Counted from the stretch's first letter, positions 1-6,708 are shown. The stretch: DNA of 18,693 bases from Scatosoma sp045645245 (GCA_045645245.1 JAZRIK010000017.1:1-18693); one strand, 5' to 3'. The notes: generated by a model from the sequence alone, not told the origin. Numbers and translations: made by a program.

Positions 1-326
1 AAATGAAGCTTATCGTTGATTTGATTTACCAAAGCGGTTTTGAAGGAATGAGATATTCCATTTCCAACACGGCGGAATACGGCGACTATATCACCGGTCC
101 GAAGGTAATCACCGAAGAAACGAAGAAAGCGATGAGAAAAATCTTGAAAGACATTCAAGACGGTACGTTCGCAAAAGACTTCTTGCTCGATATGTCCGAC
201 GCAGGCAGCCAAGTACATTTCAACGCGATGAGAAAAATCGCAGCGGAACACCCTTCCGAAGTGGTAGGTAAGGATATCCGTAAGCTTTATAGCTGGGCAG
301 ACGAAGAGAAGTTTATCAATAACTGA
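1..326 (+). CDS. ilvC: ketol-acid reductoisomerase, C-terminal part (5' truncated by window edge)
   Basis: This is the last 107 residues of ketol-acid reductoisomerase, which isomerises and NADPH-reduces acetolactate or acetohydroxybutyrate in valine/isoleucine synthesis. The visible part is the helical C-terminal (knotted) domain. The run LIVDLIYQSGFEGMRYSISN, then TAEYGDYITGPKVI, is the diagnostic IlvC block that follows the catalytic Glu region, and the C-terminal GKDIRKLYSWADEEKFINN is also family-typical. The reading frame is open to base 1, so the ATG at base 3 is an internal Met and the true start lies upstream. The stop is TGA at 324-326. ilvD follows on the same strand after a 260-base gap full of small hairpins. 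Family assignment is secure. Confidence 0.96.
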   Translation, partial: MKLIVDLIYQSGFEGMRYSISNTAEYGDYITGPKVITEETKKAMRKILKDIQDGTFAKDFLLDMSDAGSQVHFNAMRKIAAEHPSEVVGKDIRKLYSWADEEKFINN

Positions 327-450
327 TTTTAACCGAGCGAAACGCGTATAGCACGGCGTCTTATCCGTAAAAGGACAACCCGCCCTTGCTCGTTTACGTC
401 TATGTAAACTCCCATCGGGCGGAACGCCCGTTTTGCGGCAATACGCCGCA
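327..450 (+). other. hairpin-rich first half of the ilvC-ilvD spacer
   Basis: No gene is seen here. Three perfect short inverted repeats are visible: GTTTAC/GTAAAC (392-397, 404-409), CGGGCG/CGCCCG (416-421, 425-430) and TGCGGC/GCCGCA (434-439, 445-450). A longer-range pair CGAGC/GCTCG (334-338, 388-392) encloses the left part. They lack the CAATTCACG linker of the neighbouring array. They could attenuate or process the ilvC-ilvD transcript; that role is inference. Confidence 0.5.
416..434 (+). terminator. weak candidate terminator/attenuator after ilvC
   Basis: A 6-bp GC-only stem CGGGCG/CGCCCG with a GAA loop is followed directly by TTTT (431-434). The stem and U-tract are short, so this would at most reduce readthrough into ilvD rather than end the operon. 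Confidence 0.3.
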
Positions 451-482
451 TGCTCCGCGCTGTGGATTCATTTTACAATAAC

Positions 483-570
483 GCAACGCTTCGCGTTGCA
501 ATTCACGAAAACGAAGCTTTCAATTCACGCCCGATAGGGCAATTCACGACGGCTCTGCCGTCAATTCACT
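483..570 (+). repeat. hairpin-linker array upstream of ilvD
   Basis: Four copies of a 9-base linker CAATTCACG (499-507, 521-529, 540-548, and CAATTCACT at 562-570) alternate with short inverted repeats of unrelated sequence. These are GCAACGC/GCGTTGC (483-489, 493-499), an imperfect GAAA/TTTC (507-510, 518-521), GCCC/GGGC with a GATA loop (529-540), and GACGGC/GCCGTC with a TCT loop (548-562). The first and last base of each linker form the closing pair of the flanking hairpins. The array ends a few bases before the ilvD Shine-Dalgarno AGGGA (574-578). Confidence 0.8.
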
Positions 571-586
571 CATAGGGACAACCATT

Positions 587-2248
587 ATGATTAAAGAACA
601 AATAGTAGATGGATTTCAAAACGCTCCGCATAGATCGTTGTATCACGCACTCGGTTTAACCGACGAAGAACAAGCGCGTCCGCTGATTGGCGTCGTTTGC
701 TCGTACAACGAAATCGTGCCCGGGCATATCAACCTTGACAAAATCGCGCAAGCGGTAAAGCTCGGCGTGGCAATGGCTGGCGGTACGCCCATTATGTTCC
801 CTGCCATTACCGTTTGCGACGGTATCGCAATGGGACATACGGGTATGAAATATTCGCTCGTCACTCGCGATTTGATTGCCGATTCCACCGAAGCGATGGT
901 GCGCGCGCACGGCTTTGACGGGCTGGTAATGATTCCCAACTGCGATAAGAACGTACCCGGGCTTTTGATGGCGGCGGCGCGGTTGAATATTCCCACCGTG
1001 TTCGTCAGCGGCGGTCCGATGCTCGCGGGTAAAGTGGGCGGTAAAAAACGCTCGCTTTCGAGTATGTTCGAAGCGGTCGGCGCATACACGGCAGGTAAAA
1101 TCAACGAAGAGCAGCTTTGCGAATTTGAGAAAAAGGTTTGTCCTACCTGCGGTTCGTGTTCGGGTATGTACACCGCGAATTCGATGAACTGCTTGACCGA
1201 AGTGCTGGGTATGGGCTTGAAAGGCAACGGTACCATTCCTGCGGTGTACTCCGCGCGTATCGAGCTTGCCAAGCACGCGGGTATGCAAGTGATGGAGCTT
1301 GTGAAAAAGAATATTCGTCCCCGCGATATTATGACGGCGGCGGCGATTAAAAACGCAATCACCGCGGATATGGCGCTGGGCTGTTCTACGAACAGTATGC
1401 TGCACCTGCCTGCGATTGCAAACGAGCTTGGCGTACCGTTTGATTTAGAAGAAGTAAACGCAATCAGCGAAAAAACGCCTAATTTGTGCCATCTTGCACC
1501 CGCAGGCCCTACGTATATGGAAGATTTGGAAGAAGCGGGCGGCGTGCACGCGGTTTTGAAAGAACTCGAAGCGCTGGGCTTGGTGGATACTTCCGTTATG
1601 ACCGGCACGGGCAAGACGATGAAAGAGAATTTGCAAGGCGTGCAAAACTTGGATGAAGAAGTAATTAGAAAACCCGAAAACGCATTCTCGCAAACGGGCG
1701 GTATCGCGGTGCTCAAAGGCAATCTTGCGCCCGATGGGTGCGTAGTAAAACGCGCGGCAGTTGCAAAAGAAATGCTTGTCCACGAAGGCCCTGCCAAAGT
1801 ATATGAAAGCGAAGAAGAATGTATCGCGGCAATCTACGGCGGTAAAATTCAAAAGGGCGACGTAGTGGTCATTCGCTACGAAGGCCCTGCAGGCGGACCG
1901 GGTATGCGCGAAATGCTTTCGCCTACTTCCGCAATTGCGGGTATGGGCTTGGATAAAGACGTTGCGCTCATCACCGACGGTAGATTTTCGGGCGCGACGC
2001 GCGGTGCGTCCATCGGTCACGTTTCCCCCGAAGCGGTTTCCGGCGGTACGATTGCGTACGTAAAAGACGGCGATATTATTTCTATCGATATCCCGAATTA
2101 TAAAATTCAGCTTAAAGTTTCCGACGAAGAGCTTGCAAAGCGCAAAGCGGAAACGGTAATAAAGAAAAAAGAAGTAAGCGGATACTTAAAGCGGTATGCT
2201 CAGCAGGTATCTTCCGCGGACAAAGGCGCGATAATTAACCGCTTGTAA
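587..2248 (+). CDS. ilvD: dihydroxy-acid dehydratase
   Basis: IlvD dehydrates 2,3-dihydroxy-isovalerate and 2,3-dihydroxy-3-methylvalerate to the 2-keto acids, the step before transamination in valine and isoleucine synthesis; it is a cytosolic Fe-S enzyme. The 553-residue length is normal for the family. Visible signatures are VCDGIAMGHTGM (about 76-87), NCDKNVPG with the cluster cysteine C119, CPTCGSCSGMYTANSMNCL (185-203) with further cysteines, and the C-terminal ITDGRFSG block followed by GHVSPEA. The start at 587 has AGGGA eight bases upstream. It lies between ilvC and leuC in one direction, consistent with a branched-chain operon, but both flanking spacers are long and hairpin-filled. 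A hairpin, TTAACCGC/GCGGTTAA (2235-2242, 2249-2256), spans the stop codon. Long antisense reading frames inside it are codon-bias shadows. Confidence 0.97.
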   Translation: MIKEQIVDGFQNAPHRSLYHALGLTDEEQARPLIGVVCSYNEIVPGHINLDKIAQAVKLGVAMAGGTPIMFPAITVCDGIAMGHTGMKYSLVTRDLIADSTEAMVRAHGFDGLVMIPNCDKNVPGLLMAAARLNIPTVFVSGGPMLAGKVGGKKRSLSSMFEAVGAYTAGKINEEQLCEFEKKVCPTCGSCSGMYTANSMNCLTEVLGMGLKGNGTIPAVYSARIELAKHAGMQVMELVKKNIRPRDIMTAAAIKNAITADMALGCSTNSMLHLPAIANELGVPFDLEEVNAISEKTPNLCHLAPAGPTYMEDLEEAGGVHAVLKELEALGLVDTSVMTGTGKTMKENLQGVQNLDEEVIRKPENAFSQTGGIAVLKGNLAPDGCVVKRAAVAKEMLVHEGPAKVYESEEECIAAIYGGKIQKGDVVVIRYEGPAGGPGMREMLSPTSAIAGMGLDKDVALITDGRFSGATRGASIGHVSPEAVSGGTIAYVKDGDIISIDIPNYKIQLKVSDEELAKRKAETVIKKKEVSGYLKRYAQQVSSADKGAIINRL

Positions 2249-2533
2249 GCGGTTAAGTGAAATGACGGGAACCCGTCGTGAATTTTCGCTTGCGCTCAAT
2301 GAATTGTTTGCTGTCGCAAACGTGAATTGCAACGCGCGCGAGATTCTTCCCTTCGTTCAGAATGACAGCGCTACGCGTTGCGTTGTGGGTAAATAGTGCA
2401 ATAACGCGTTGTAAAGCAACGCAATTCACGAACGAATAGCGTTCAATTCACGCGCCAACGGCGCAATTCACGAAAACCGCTGGTTTTCAAATTACGCAAA
2501 GCACTCGCTTTGCAATTAAGGAGATCAACAACT
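2249..2533 (+). repeat. two-armed hairpin-linker array in the ilvD-leuC spacer
   Basis: This 285-base spacer has no gene. On the left the linker is reversed: CGTGAATT at 2277-2284, TGAATTG at 2300-2306 and CGTGAATTG at 2321-2329, around GACGG/CCGTC (2264-2268, 2273-2277) and GTTTGC/GCAAAC (306-311 and 316-321 past 2000). On the right it is forward: exact CAATTCACG at 2422, 2444 and 2464, and CAAATTACG at 2488. These separate five perfect hairpins: GCGTTG/CAACGC (2406-2422), GAACG/CGTTC (2430-2444), GCGCC/GGCGC (2452-2464), GAAAACC/GGTTTTC (2472-2488) and GCAAAGC/GCTTTGC (2496-2513). The final linker becomes CAATTAAGGAG, which is the leuC Shine-Dalgarno. A second repeat (2340-2367) sits in the middle, enclosed by GCAACGCG/CGCGTTGC (2329-2336, 2374-2381). 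Confidence 0.8.
2340..2367 (+). repeat. AGATTCTT...AGAATGACA-type interspersed element
   Basis: The segment begins AGATTCTT and ends AGAATGACA, with a 5-bp stem ATTCT/AGAAT (2343-2347, 2359-2363). From memory, short elements of this form (ATTCTTCG...CAGAATGACA) occur as intergenic repeats in many bacterial genomes; I cannot verify that here. It is nested between the reversed and forward halves of the hairpin-linker array. Confidence 0.45.
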
Positions 2534-3793
2534 ATGTCAATGACAATGACGCAAAAAATTCTCGCGGCGCACGCGGGGCTTGAAACAGTAGAAGCGGGGC
2601 AGCTCATTTTGGTCAACTTGGATAGAGTGCTCGGCAACGACATCACTTCCCCCGTGGCGATCAAAGAATTTGACCGTATCGGCGCAAAAGAAGTATATGA
2701 TAAAGACAAGGTGACGATGGTTATGGACCACTTCGCGCCCAACAAAGACATCAAAGCCGCCGTGCAATGCAAAACCTGCCGCGATTTTTGCGACAAATAT
2801 CAAGTGACCCACTTCTACGACGTGGGCAGAATGGGTATCGAACACGCACTCCTGCCCGAAAAAGGGTTGGTCGTGCCTGGGGACGTGGTCATCGGCGCGG
2901 ATTCGCATACCTGTACCTACGGTGCGCTCGGCGCATTTTCGACGGGCGTTGGCTCGACGGATATGGCGTGCGGAATGGCGACGGGCAAGGCGTGGCTGAA
3001 GGTGCCGCCTGCGATTAAGTTCGTGCTCAAAGGCAAATTGAATAAATACGTGTCGGGCAAAGACGTTATTTTGCATATTATCGGCAAAATCGGCGTGGAC
3101 GGCGCGCTGTATAAATCGATGGAATTCGTGGGCGAAGGCGTTGCGGCTTTGACGATATTCGATCGTTTGACGATTGCAAATATGGCAATCGAAGCAGGCG
3201 CAAAGAACGGCATTTTTGAAGTAGATGAACAAACGATTGCGTACGTAAAAGAACGCTCGGATCGCGATTTTACCGTATATAAAGCGGACGAAGACGCGGT
3301 ATATGACGAAACGTACGAAATCGATTTGTCGCAGGTAAAATCGACGGTGGCGTTCCCGCATTTGCCCGAAAACACCAAAACGTTCGACGAAATCGGCGAT
3401 ATTGCCATCGATCAAGTGGTGATCGGCTCGTGTACGAACGGACATTATAAAGATTTAGCCGAAGCCGCGGAAATATTCAAAGGCAAAAAGGTTGCCAAGC
3501 GCGTGCGCGCAATTATCATTCCCGCAACGCAGGATATTTATATGCAAGCGGTGGAAAACGGTTTGGTCAAGATATTCATCGAAGCGGGTTGCGTGGTTTC
3601 CACACCCACCTGCGGGCCTTGTTTGGGCGGTTATATGGGTATTTTGGCGGCAGGCGAACGCGCGGTCGCTACGACGAATAGAAACTTCGTTGGGCGTATG
3701 GGACACGTGGAATCGGAAGTGTATCTTGCTTCCCCTGCGGTTGCCGCGGCGAGTGCGATTGCAGGTAAAATTGCCGACCCTGCCAAATTGTAA
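2534..3793 (+). CDS. leuC: 3-isopropylmalate dehydratase large subunit
   Basis: LeuC pairs with LeuD to isomerise 2-isopropylmalate to 3-isopropylmalate in leucine synthesis. The 419-residue length and sequence fit the shorter clostridial/archaeal LeuC (homoaconitase-like) subfamily rather than the ~465-residue E. coli form. [4Fe-4S] ligands are visible as GSCTNG (C300) and TPTCGPCLGG (C360, C363). Other aconitase-fold motifs are MDHFAPN (64-70) and GADSHTCTYGALGAF (121-135). I chose the ATG at 2534 because AAGGAG (2518-2523) lies correctly upstream; the upstream start at 2510 would translate the last array hairpin and the Shine-Dalgarno itself. leuD follows after 12 bases. Confidence 0.96.
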   Translation: MSMTMTQKILAAHAGLETVEAGQLILVNLDRVLGNDITSPVAIKEFDRIGAKEVYDKDKVTMVMDHFAPNKDIKAAVQCKTCRDFCDKYQVTHFYDVGRMGIEHALLPEKGLVVPGDVVIGADSHTCTYGALGAFSTGVGSTDMACGMATGKAWLKVPPAIKFVLKGKLNKYVSGKDVILHIIGKIGVDGALYKSMEFVGEGVAALTIFDRLTIANMAIEAGAKNGIFEVDEQTIAYVKERSDRDFTVYKADEDAVYDETYEIDLSQVKSTVAFPHLPENTKTFDEIGDIAIDQVVIGSCTNGHYKDLAEAAEIFKGKKVAKRVRAIIIPATQDIYMQAVENGLVKIFIEAGCVVSTPTCGPCLGGYMGILAAGERAVATTNRNFVGRMGHVESEVYLASPAVAAASAIAGKIADPAKL

Positions 3794-3805
3794 GGAGAAA
3801 AAGCT

Positions 3806-4279
3806 ATGATTTTCAAAGGTAAATCGATCAACTACGGCGACAACGTAGATACCGACGTTATTATTCCTGCGCGGTATTTGAATACGAGTGATAAAAAGGA
3901 ACTCGCTTCGCATTGTATGGAAGATATCGACAAAGATTTTGTAAATAAAGTGCAGGCGGGCGATATTATGGTGGCTGGGTACAACTTTGGCTGCGGTTCT
4001 TCGCGCGAACACGCGCCCATCGCCATCAAGGAAAGCGGCATTTCGCTGGTCATTGCAAGAAGCTTTGCGCGTATTTTCTATCGCAACTCTATCAATATCG
4101 GGCTGGCGATTTTAGAATGCAGCGAAGCGGTGGACGGCATCAAAGAAGGGATATTGTCGAAGCGGATTTGGATAACGGCGTTATTTATAACCGCACGACG
4201 GGCGCGGAATTCAAAACGCAGCCCTTCCCCGAATTTATTCAAAAAATTATTCAAAACGGCGGACTTGTGGCGTCGATAA
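3806..4279 (+). CDS. leuD: 3-isopropylmalate dehydratase small subunit, frameshifted
   Basis: LeuD supplies the swivel domain of isopropylmalate isomerase. The first 115 residues are ordinary LeuD: YGDNVDTDVIIPARYL (10-25), the conserved GCGSSREHAP (62-71), and NIGLAILECSEAVDGIKEG. After the GGG codon at 4148-4150 the frame yields an unrelated basic tail (ILSKRIWITALF...) ending at 4279. If one base is restored within that G run, the next frame reads DIVEADLDNGVIYNRTTG and continues to KSGAF and a TAA at 4294-4296, giving a normal 163-residue LeuD. So one base is missing. AAGGAG upstream and tight spacing to leuC support co-translation. The cause could be a recent loss-of-function mutation or a sequencing/assembly error; the undamaged downstream frame favours recent or artefactual origin. 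Confidence 0.9.
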   Translation: MIFKGKSINYGDNVDTDVIIPARYLNTSDKKELASHCMEDIDKDFVNKVQAGDIMVAGYNFGCGSSREHAPIAIKESGISLVIARSFARIFYRNSINIGLAILECSEAVDGIKEGILSKRIWITALFITARRARNSKRSPSPNLFKKLFKTADLWRR

Positions 4280-4296
4280 AAAGCGGTGCTTTTTAA
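4150..4296 (+). pseudogene. leuD: displaced C-terminal part of leuD in the next frame
   Basis: This reading frame encodes the conserved LeuD C-terminus, starting DIVEADLDNG and including TGAEFKTQPFPEFIQKI before ending in KSGAF and TAA. It has no start codon or ribosome binding site of its own and belongs to the 3806 gene. No good slippery heptamer is seen at the junction (context AAGAAGGGATATT), so programmed frameshifting is not supported. Confidence 0.85.
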
Positions 4297-4319
4297 GTGA
4301 ATTGACGCGCCAACGGTGC
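4296..4319 (+). repeat. degenerate single hairpin-linker unit upstream of leuB
   Basis: AGTGAATTG (4296-4304), the reversed linker, is followed by GCGCC AAC GGTGC (4307-4311, 4315-4319). This nearly copies the GCGCC AAC GGCGC hairpin at 2452-2464, with one pair changed to a G-U wobble. It starts at the last base of the corrected leuD stop codon. Confidence 0.55.
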
Positions 4320-4361
4320 AGCTCATTTATAAAACCACCCTACCAGGTACAAGGTGAAATT

Positions 4362-5432
4362 ATGAAAACGTATAAAATAGCATTATTAAAAGGGGACGGA
4401 ATCGGCCCTGAAATTGTAGAAAGCGCGGTGCGCGTTTTAGAAGCGGTAGGCAAAAAATACGGCGTGGATTTTGAGTTTACTTCCTATCTTATCGGCGGCT
4501 GTGCCATCGACGCTTGCGGCGAACCGCTGCCCAAAGAAACGGTGGACGGCTGCTTGAAGAGCGACAGCGTTTTACTCGGTGCGGTCGGCGGGCCGAAATG
4601 GGATACGCTCCCCGGACATTTACGCCCCGAAAAGGCGCTGCTTGGCATTCGTGCGGCGATGGGCTTATTTACCAACCTGCGCCCTGCAAAATTATATCCT
4701 GCACTCAAAGGCGAATGTCCCTTGCGCGCGGATATCGTGGAAAACGGCTTTGATATTATGATTGTGCGCGAACTTACGGGCGGTATTTATTTTGGCGAGC
4801 GTGGGTATCGCGAAGGCAAGTACGGCGAAGAAGCGTACGACACCGAAAGCTATAGCCGTATGGAAATTGAACGGATTGCGCGCGTGGCGTTTGAAACGGC
4901 GAGAAAGCGCAATAAAAAGCTCACCAGTATCGACAAAGCGAACGTTTTGGAAACGTCGCGGCTTTGGCGTAAAATCGTGCACGAAATCGCGGCGGAATAC
5001 CCCGACGTACAAGTTTGCGATATGCTCGTAGATAACGCGGCGATGCAGTTGGTTAGAAACCCGTCGCAATTTGACGTTATTGTCACGAGTAATATGTTCG
5101 GGGATATTTTATCCGACGAAGCGTCTCAAATTACTGGGTCGATCGGTATGCTGCCGTCGGCGTCTTTATCCGATAACACGCGCGGCTTGTATGAGCCGAT
5201 TCACGGCTCCGCGCCCGATATTGCAGGGCAAAACAAGGCAAACCCCATTGCCACGATTTTGTCGGCGGCGATGATGCTTTTATATGCGTTTGACGAAAAG
5301 CAAGCGGCGCAGGCGATTGTCGATGCGGTGGATAAAGTATTAAACGAAGGATACCGCACGGCGGACTTGGCGCGTGGCGGCTTTGCGCTCACTACCGTAG
5401 AAATGACGGATAAAATTATCGAAAGGTTATAA
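4362..5432 (+). CDS. leuB: 3-isopropylmalate dehydrogenase
   Basis: LeuB oxidises and decarboxylates 3-isopropylmalate with NAD+ to 2-ketoisocaproate, the last committed leucine step. The 356-residue length is typical. Visible motifs are the N-terminal LLKGDGIGPEI, the substrate-binding loop LFTNLRPAKLYP, RELTGGIYFGERG, the Mg-binding TSNMFGDILSDEAS and the NAD-binding EPIHGSAPDIAGQNKANP near the C-terminus. The start is the ATG at 4362, preceded by AAGGTGA (4351-4357). A longer in-frame start at 4302 would translate the hairpin remnant and the ribosome binding site, so I reject it. It follows leuC-leuD and is almost contiguous with the DUF815 gene (3 bases apart). Confidence 0.96.
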   Translation: MKTYKIALLKGDGIGPEIVESAVRVLEAVGKKYGVDFEFTSYLIGGCAIDACGEPLPKETVDGCLKSDSVLLGAVGGPKWDTLPGHLRPEKALLGIRAAMGLFTNLRPAKLYPALKGECPLRADIVENGFDIMIVRELTGGIYFGERGYREGKYGEEAYDTESYSRMEIERIARVAFETARKRNKKLTSIDKANVLETSRLWRKIVHEIAAEYPDVQVCDMLVDNAAMQLVRNPSQFDVIVTSNMFGDILSDEASQITGSIGMLPSASLSDNTRGLYEPIHGSAPDIAGQNKANPIATILSAAMMLLYAFDEKQAAQAIVDAVDKVLNEGYRTADLARGGFALTTVEMTDKIIERL

Positions 5433-5435
5433 GAT

Positions 5436-6632
5436 ATGCTCAATCAAAAGCTCAAAAGCGTATATGAAAAGCTGTGCCTTGTCAGCGTGTTTTCTTCCGT
5501 AATGGAAAAGCCGCTTTTCAAGGCGTTTTGCGCATATTGCGAACTGGATAATAATGCCGCTGCAGCGCAAAAAAGCAAGGCGTATGCTACGCTTGTGTCC
5601 GAGATTTATAAAGGCGGCGGCTCTTTGACCGAGCTTGTTTTACAGCAGGTTTTCGAAGACGAGAACGTATATGTAAAATCGGTTGCGAAAAAGAAAAAAG
5701 TGCCCGCTTGTATCGAGCAAGCAGCGAAAAACGAGTTGAAAGCGTTTGGCTTATTCGGCGGCTTGACAAGCGAAGATTTTGCTTCGGATATGGGAATTTC
5801 AAACGAAGCTTTACCCGCGTTTCAAGCATTCGACGCGGACATGGTGGCCCTGTACAAGAAGAGATTGAAGCAAATCGATAAATACGGCTACGGAATTTTT
5901 TCCGCAAAAGGAATGTTCCGTTTGTCCGACGATAAGCAAATTGAAGCGATTGCCAGCGCGGATACGATCGGAATGGAAGCGTTCATCGGTTATCAAGACG
6001 AGCGTATGAAGGTGATACAAAACACGCGTGCGTTCGTAAACGGTAAGCCAGCGGCAAACGCACTCCTTTGCGGCGACGCGGGTACGGGGAAATCTTCCAC
6101 CGTCAAGGCGGTTGCAAACGCATTCTTTGACGAAGGCGTGCGGCTGATAGAGCTTCGAAAAGACCAGCTTTCCTTGTTGCCGCTTGTGATGAGTAAAATC
6201 GTCGGAAATCCGTTAAAGTTTATTATTTTCATCGACGATTTGTCGTTTAACAGAAGCGACGATAATTTTAGTATGTTAAAGGCGGCGTTGGAAGGGTCGG
6301 CGAGTGCGAAGGCGGACAATGCGGTAATTTATGCGACCAGCAATCGCCGTCATATTATCAAGGAAAGCTTTGGCGATCGCGAAGGGGACGACGTGCATAG
6401 AAACGATACCCTGCAAGAAACGCTTTCCTTATCCGAGCGGTTTGGGCTTGTGGTGCTTTTCTCGAAACCGAGCAAGGCGTTGTATTTGCAAATTGTAAAA
6501 GAGCTTGCGCATAAGAAAGGCGTGCAAATGGACGAACAGGTTTTGGAAATTAAAGCGGAAGAATTTGCGTTGCGAAAGGGTAATCGTTCGGCGCGCTGCG
6601 CAGAACAATTCATCGCAAGCTTACTGCAATAA
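5436..6632 (+). CDS. DUF815-family AAA+ ATPase
   Basis: The protein has 398 residues. The C-terminal half is a P-loop ATPase: Walker A GDAGTGKS (213-220), Walker B FIIFIDDLSF (262-271), and a sensor-1-like VIYATSNRRHII (297-308) with a Ser-Glu-Arg-Phe block (SLSERFG, about 331-337). The overall layout, with a helical N-terminal half then EAFIGYQDER leading into the ATPase, matches the DUF815 family (predicted AAA+ ATPases of unknown cellular role). No signal peptide or membrane segment is evident. It begins 3 bases after leuB with only a weak AAAGG, so translation is probably coupled. No biochemical role in amino acid synthesis is known to me for this family; its place between leuB and ilvA may just reflect shared transcription. 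Confidence 0.88.
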   Translation: MLNQKLKSVYEKLCLVSVFSSVMEKPLFKAFCAYCELDNNAAAAQKSKAYATLVSEIYKGGGSLTELVLQQVFEDENVYVKSVAKKKKVPACIEQAAKNELKAFGLFGGLTSEDFASDMGISNEALPAFQAFDADMVALYKKRLKQIDKYGYGIFSAKGMFRLSDDKQIEAIASADTIGMEAFIGYQDERMKVIQNTRAFVNGKPAANALLCGDAGTGKSSTVKAVANAFFDEGVRLIELRKDQLSLLPLVMSKIVGNPLKFIIFIDDLSFNRSDDNFSMLKAALEGSASAKADNAVIYATSNRRHIIKESFGDREGDDVHRNDTLQETLSLSERFGLVVLFSKPSKALYLQIVKELAHKKGVQMDEQVLEIKAEEFALRKGNRSARCAEQFIASLLQ

Positions 6633-6662
6633 GATATATTCAAAAATAGAAAAACAAGGCGG

Positions 6663-6678
6663 CAGGTATGCGATGAAA
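6663..6678 (+). repeat. copy 1 of the CAGGTATGCGATGAAA leader motif
   Basis: This 16-base motif lies just upstream of ilvA and is identical to 7920-7935 upstream of ridA; its first 12 bases recur at 15315-15326. It contains ATGCGATGA, a possible Met-Arg-stop reading frame overlapping the ATG at 6673, which is in frame with ilvA. Confidence 0.6.
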
Positions 6679-6708
6679 AGCAAAAAGCCGTGTAAACAGG
6701 AGATAAAT

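Noticed and set aside
451..482. Promoter for ilvD around TACAAT (474-479)
   Set aside because: The -10-like hexamer has no -35 at the right distance (451-456 is TGCTCC), so it cannot be supported.
483..570. CRISPR array
   Set aside because: Regular spacing of a short repeat recalls CRISPR, but the constant part is only 9 bases, the intervals are 10-14 bases and self-complementary, and no cas gene is near.
327..586. T-box or other amino-acid riboswitch before ilvD
   Set aside because: No T-box core (such as TGGNACC with a downstream antiterminator) or other conserved riboswitch core is visible; the region is made of small independent hairpins. A T-box for this operon could lie upstream of the window.
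643..1797. A 384-codon open frame on the - strand inside ilvD, with further long antisense frames in ilvD and leuC
   Set aside because: They have no ribosome binding site, their translations are low-complexity and unlike any family, and the + strand encodes well-conserved enzymes. They result from codon bias on the coding strand.
2510..2533. Longer N-terminus for LeuC (start at 2510)
   Set aside because: It would read through the array hairpin and the AAGGAG; the residues MQLRRSTT are not LeuC-like.
4141..4160. Programmed ribosomal frameshift in leuD
   Set aside because: The junction AAGAAGGGATATT has no slippery heptamer in the right frame, no obvious stimulatory hairpin follows, and leuD is not known to use frameshifting. 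Mutation or sequencing error is simpler.
4302..4361. Longer N-terminus for LeuB (start at 4302)
   Set aside because: It would translate the hairpin remnant and the AAGGTGA ribosome site, adding residues not found in LeuB. The ATG at 4362 gives the normal N-terminus.
6505..6708. Very long N-terminal extension of IlvA from 6505
   Set aside because: It overlaps the end of the DUF815 gene in another frame and has no similarity to IlvA. The possible shorter extension from 6673 is kept as an alternative in the ilvA entry.
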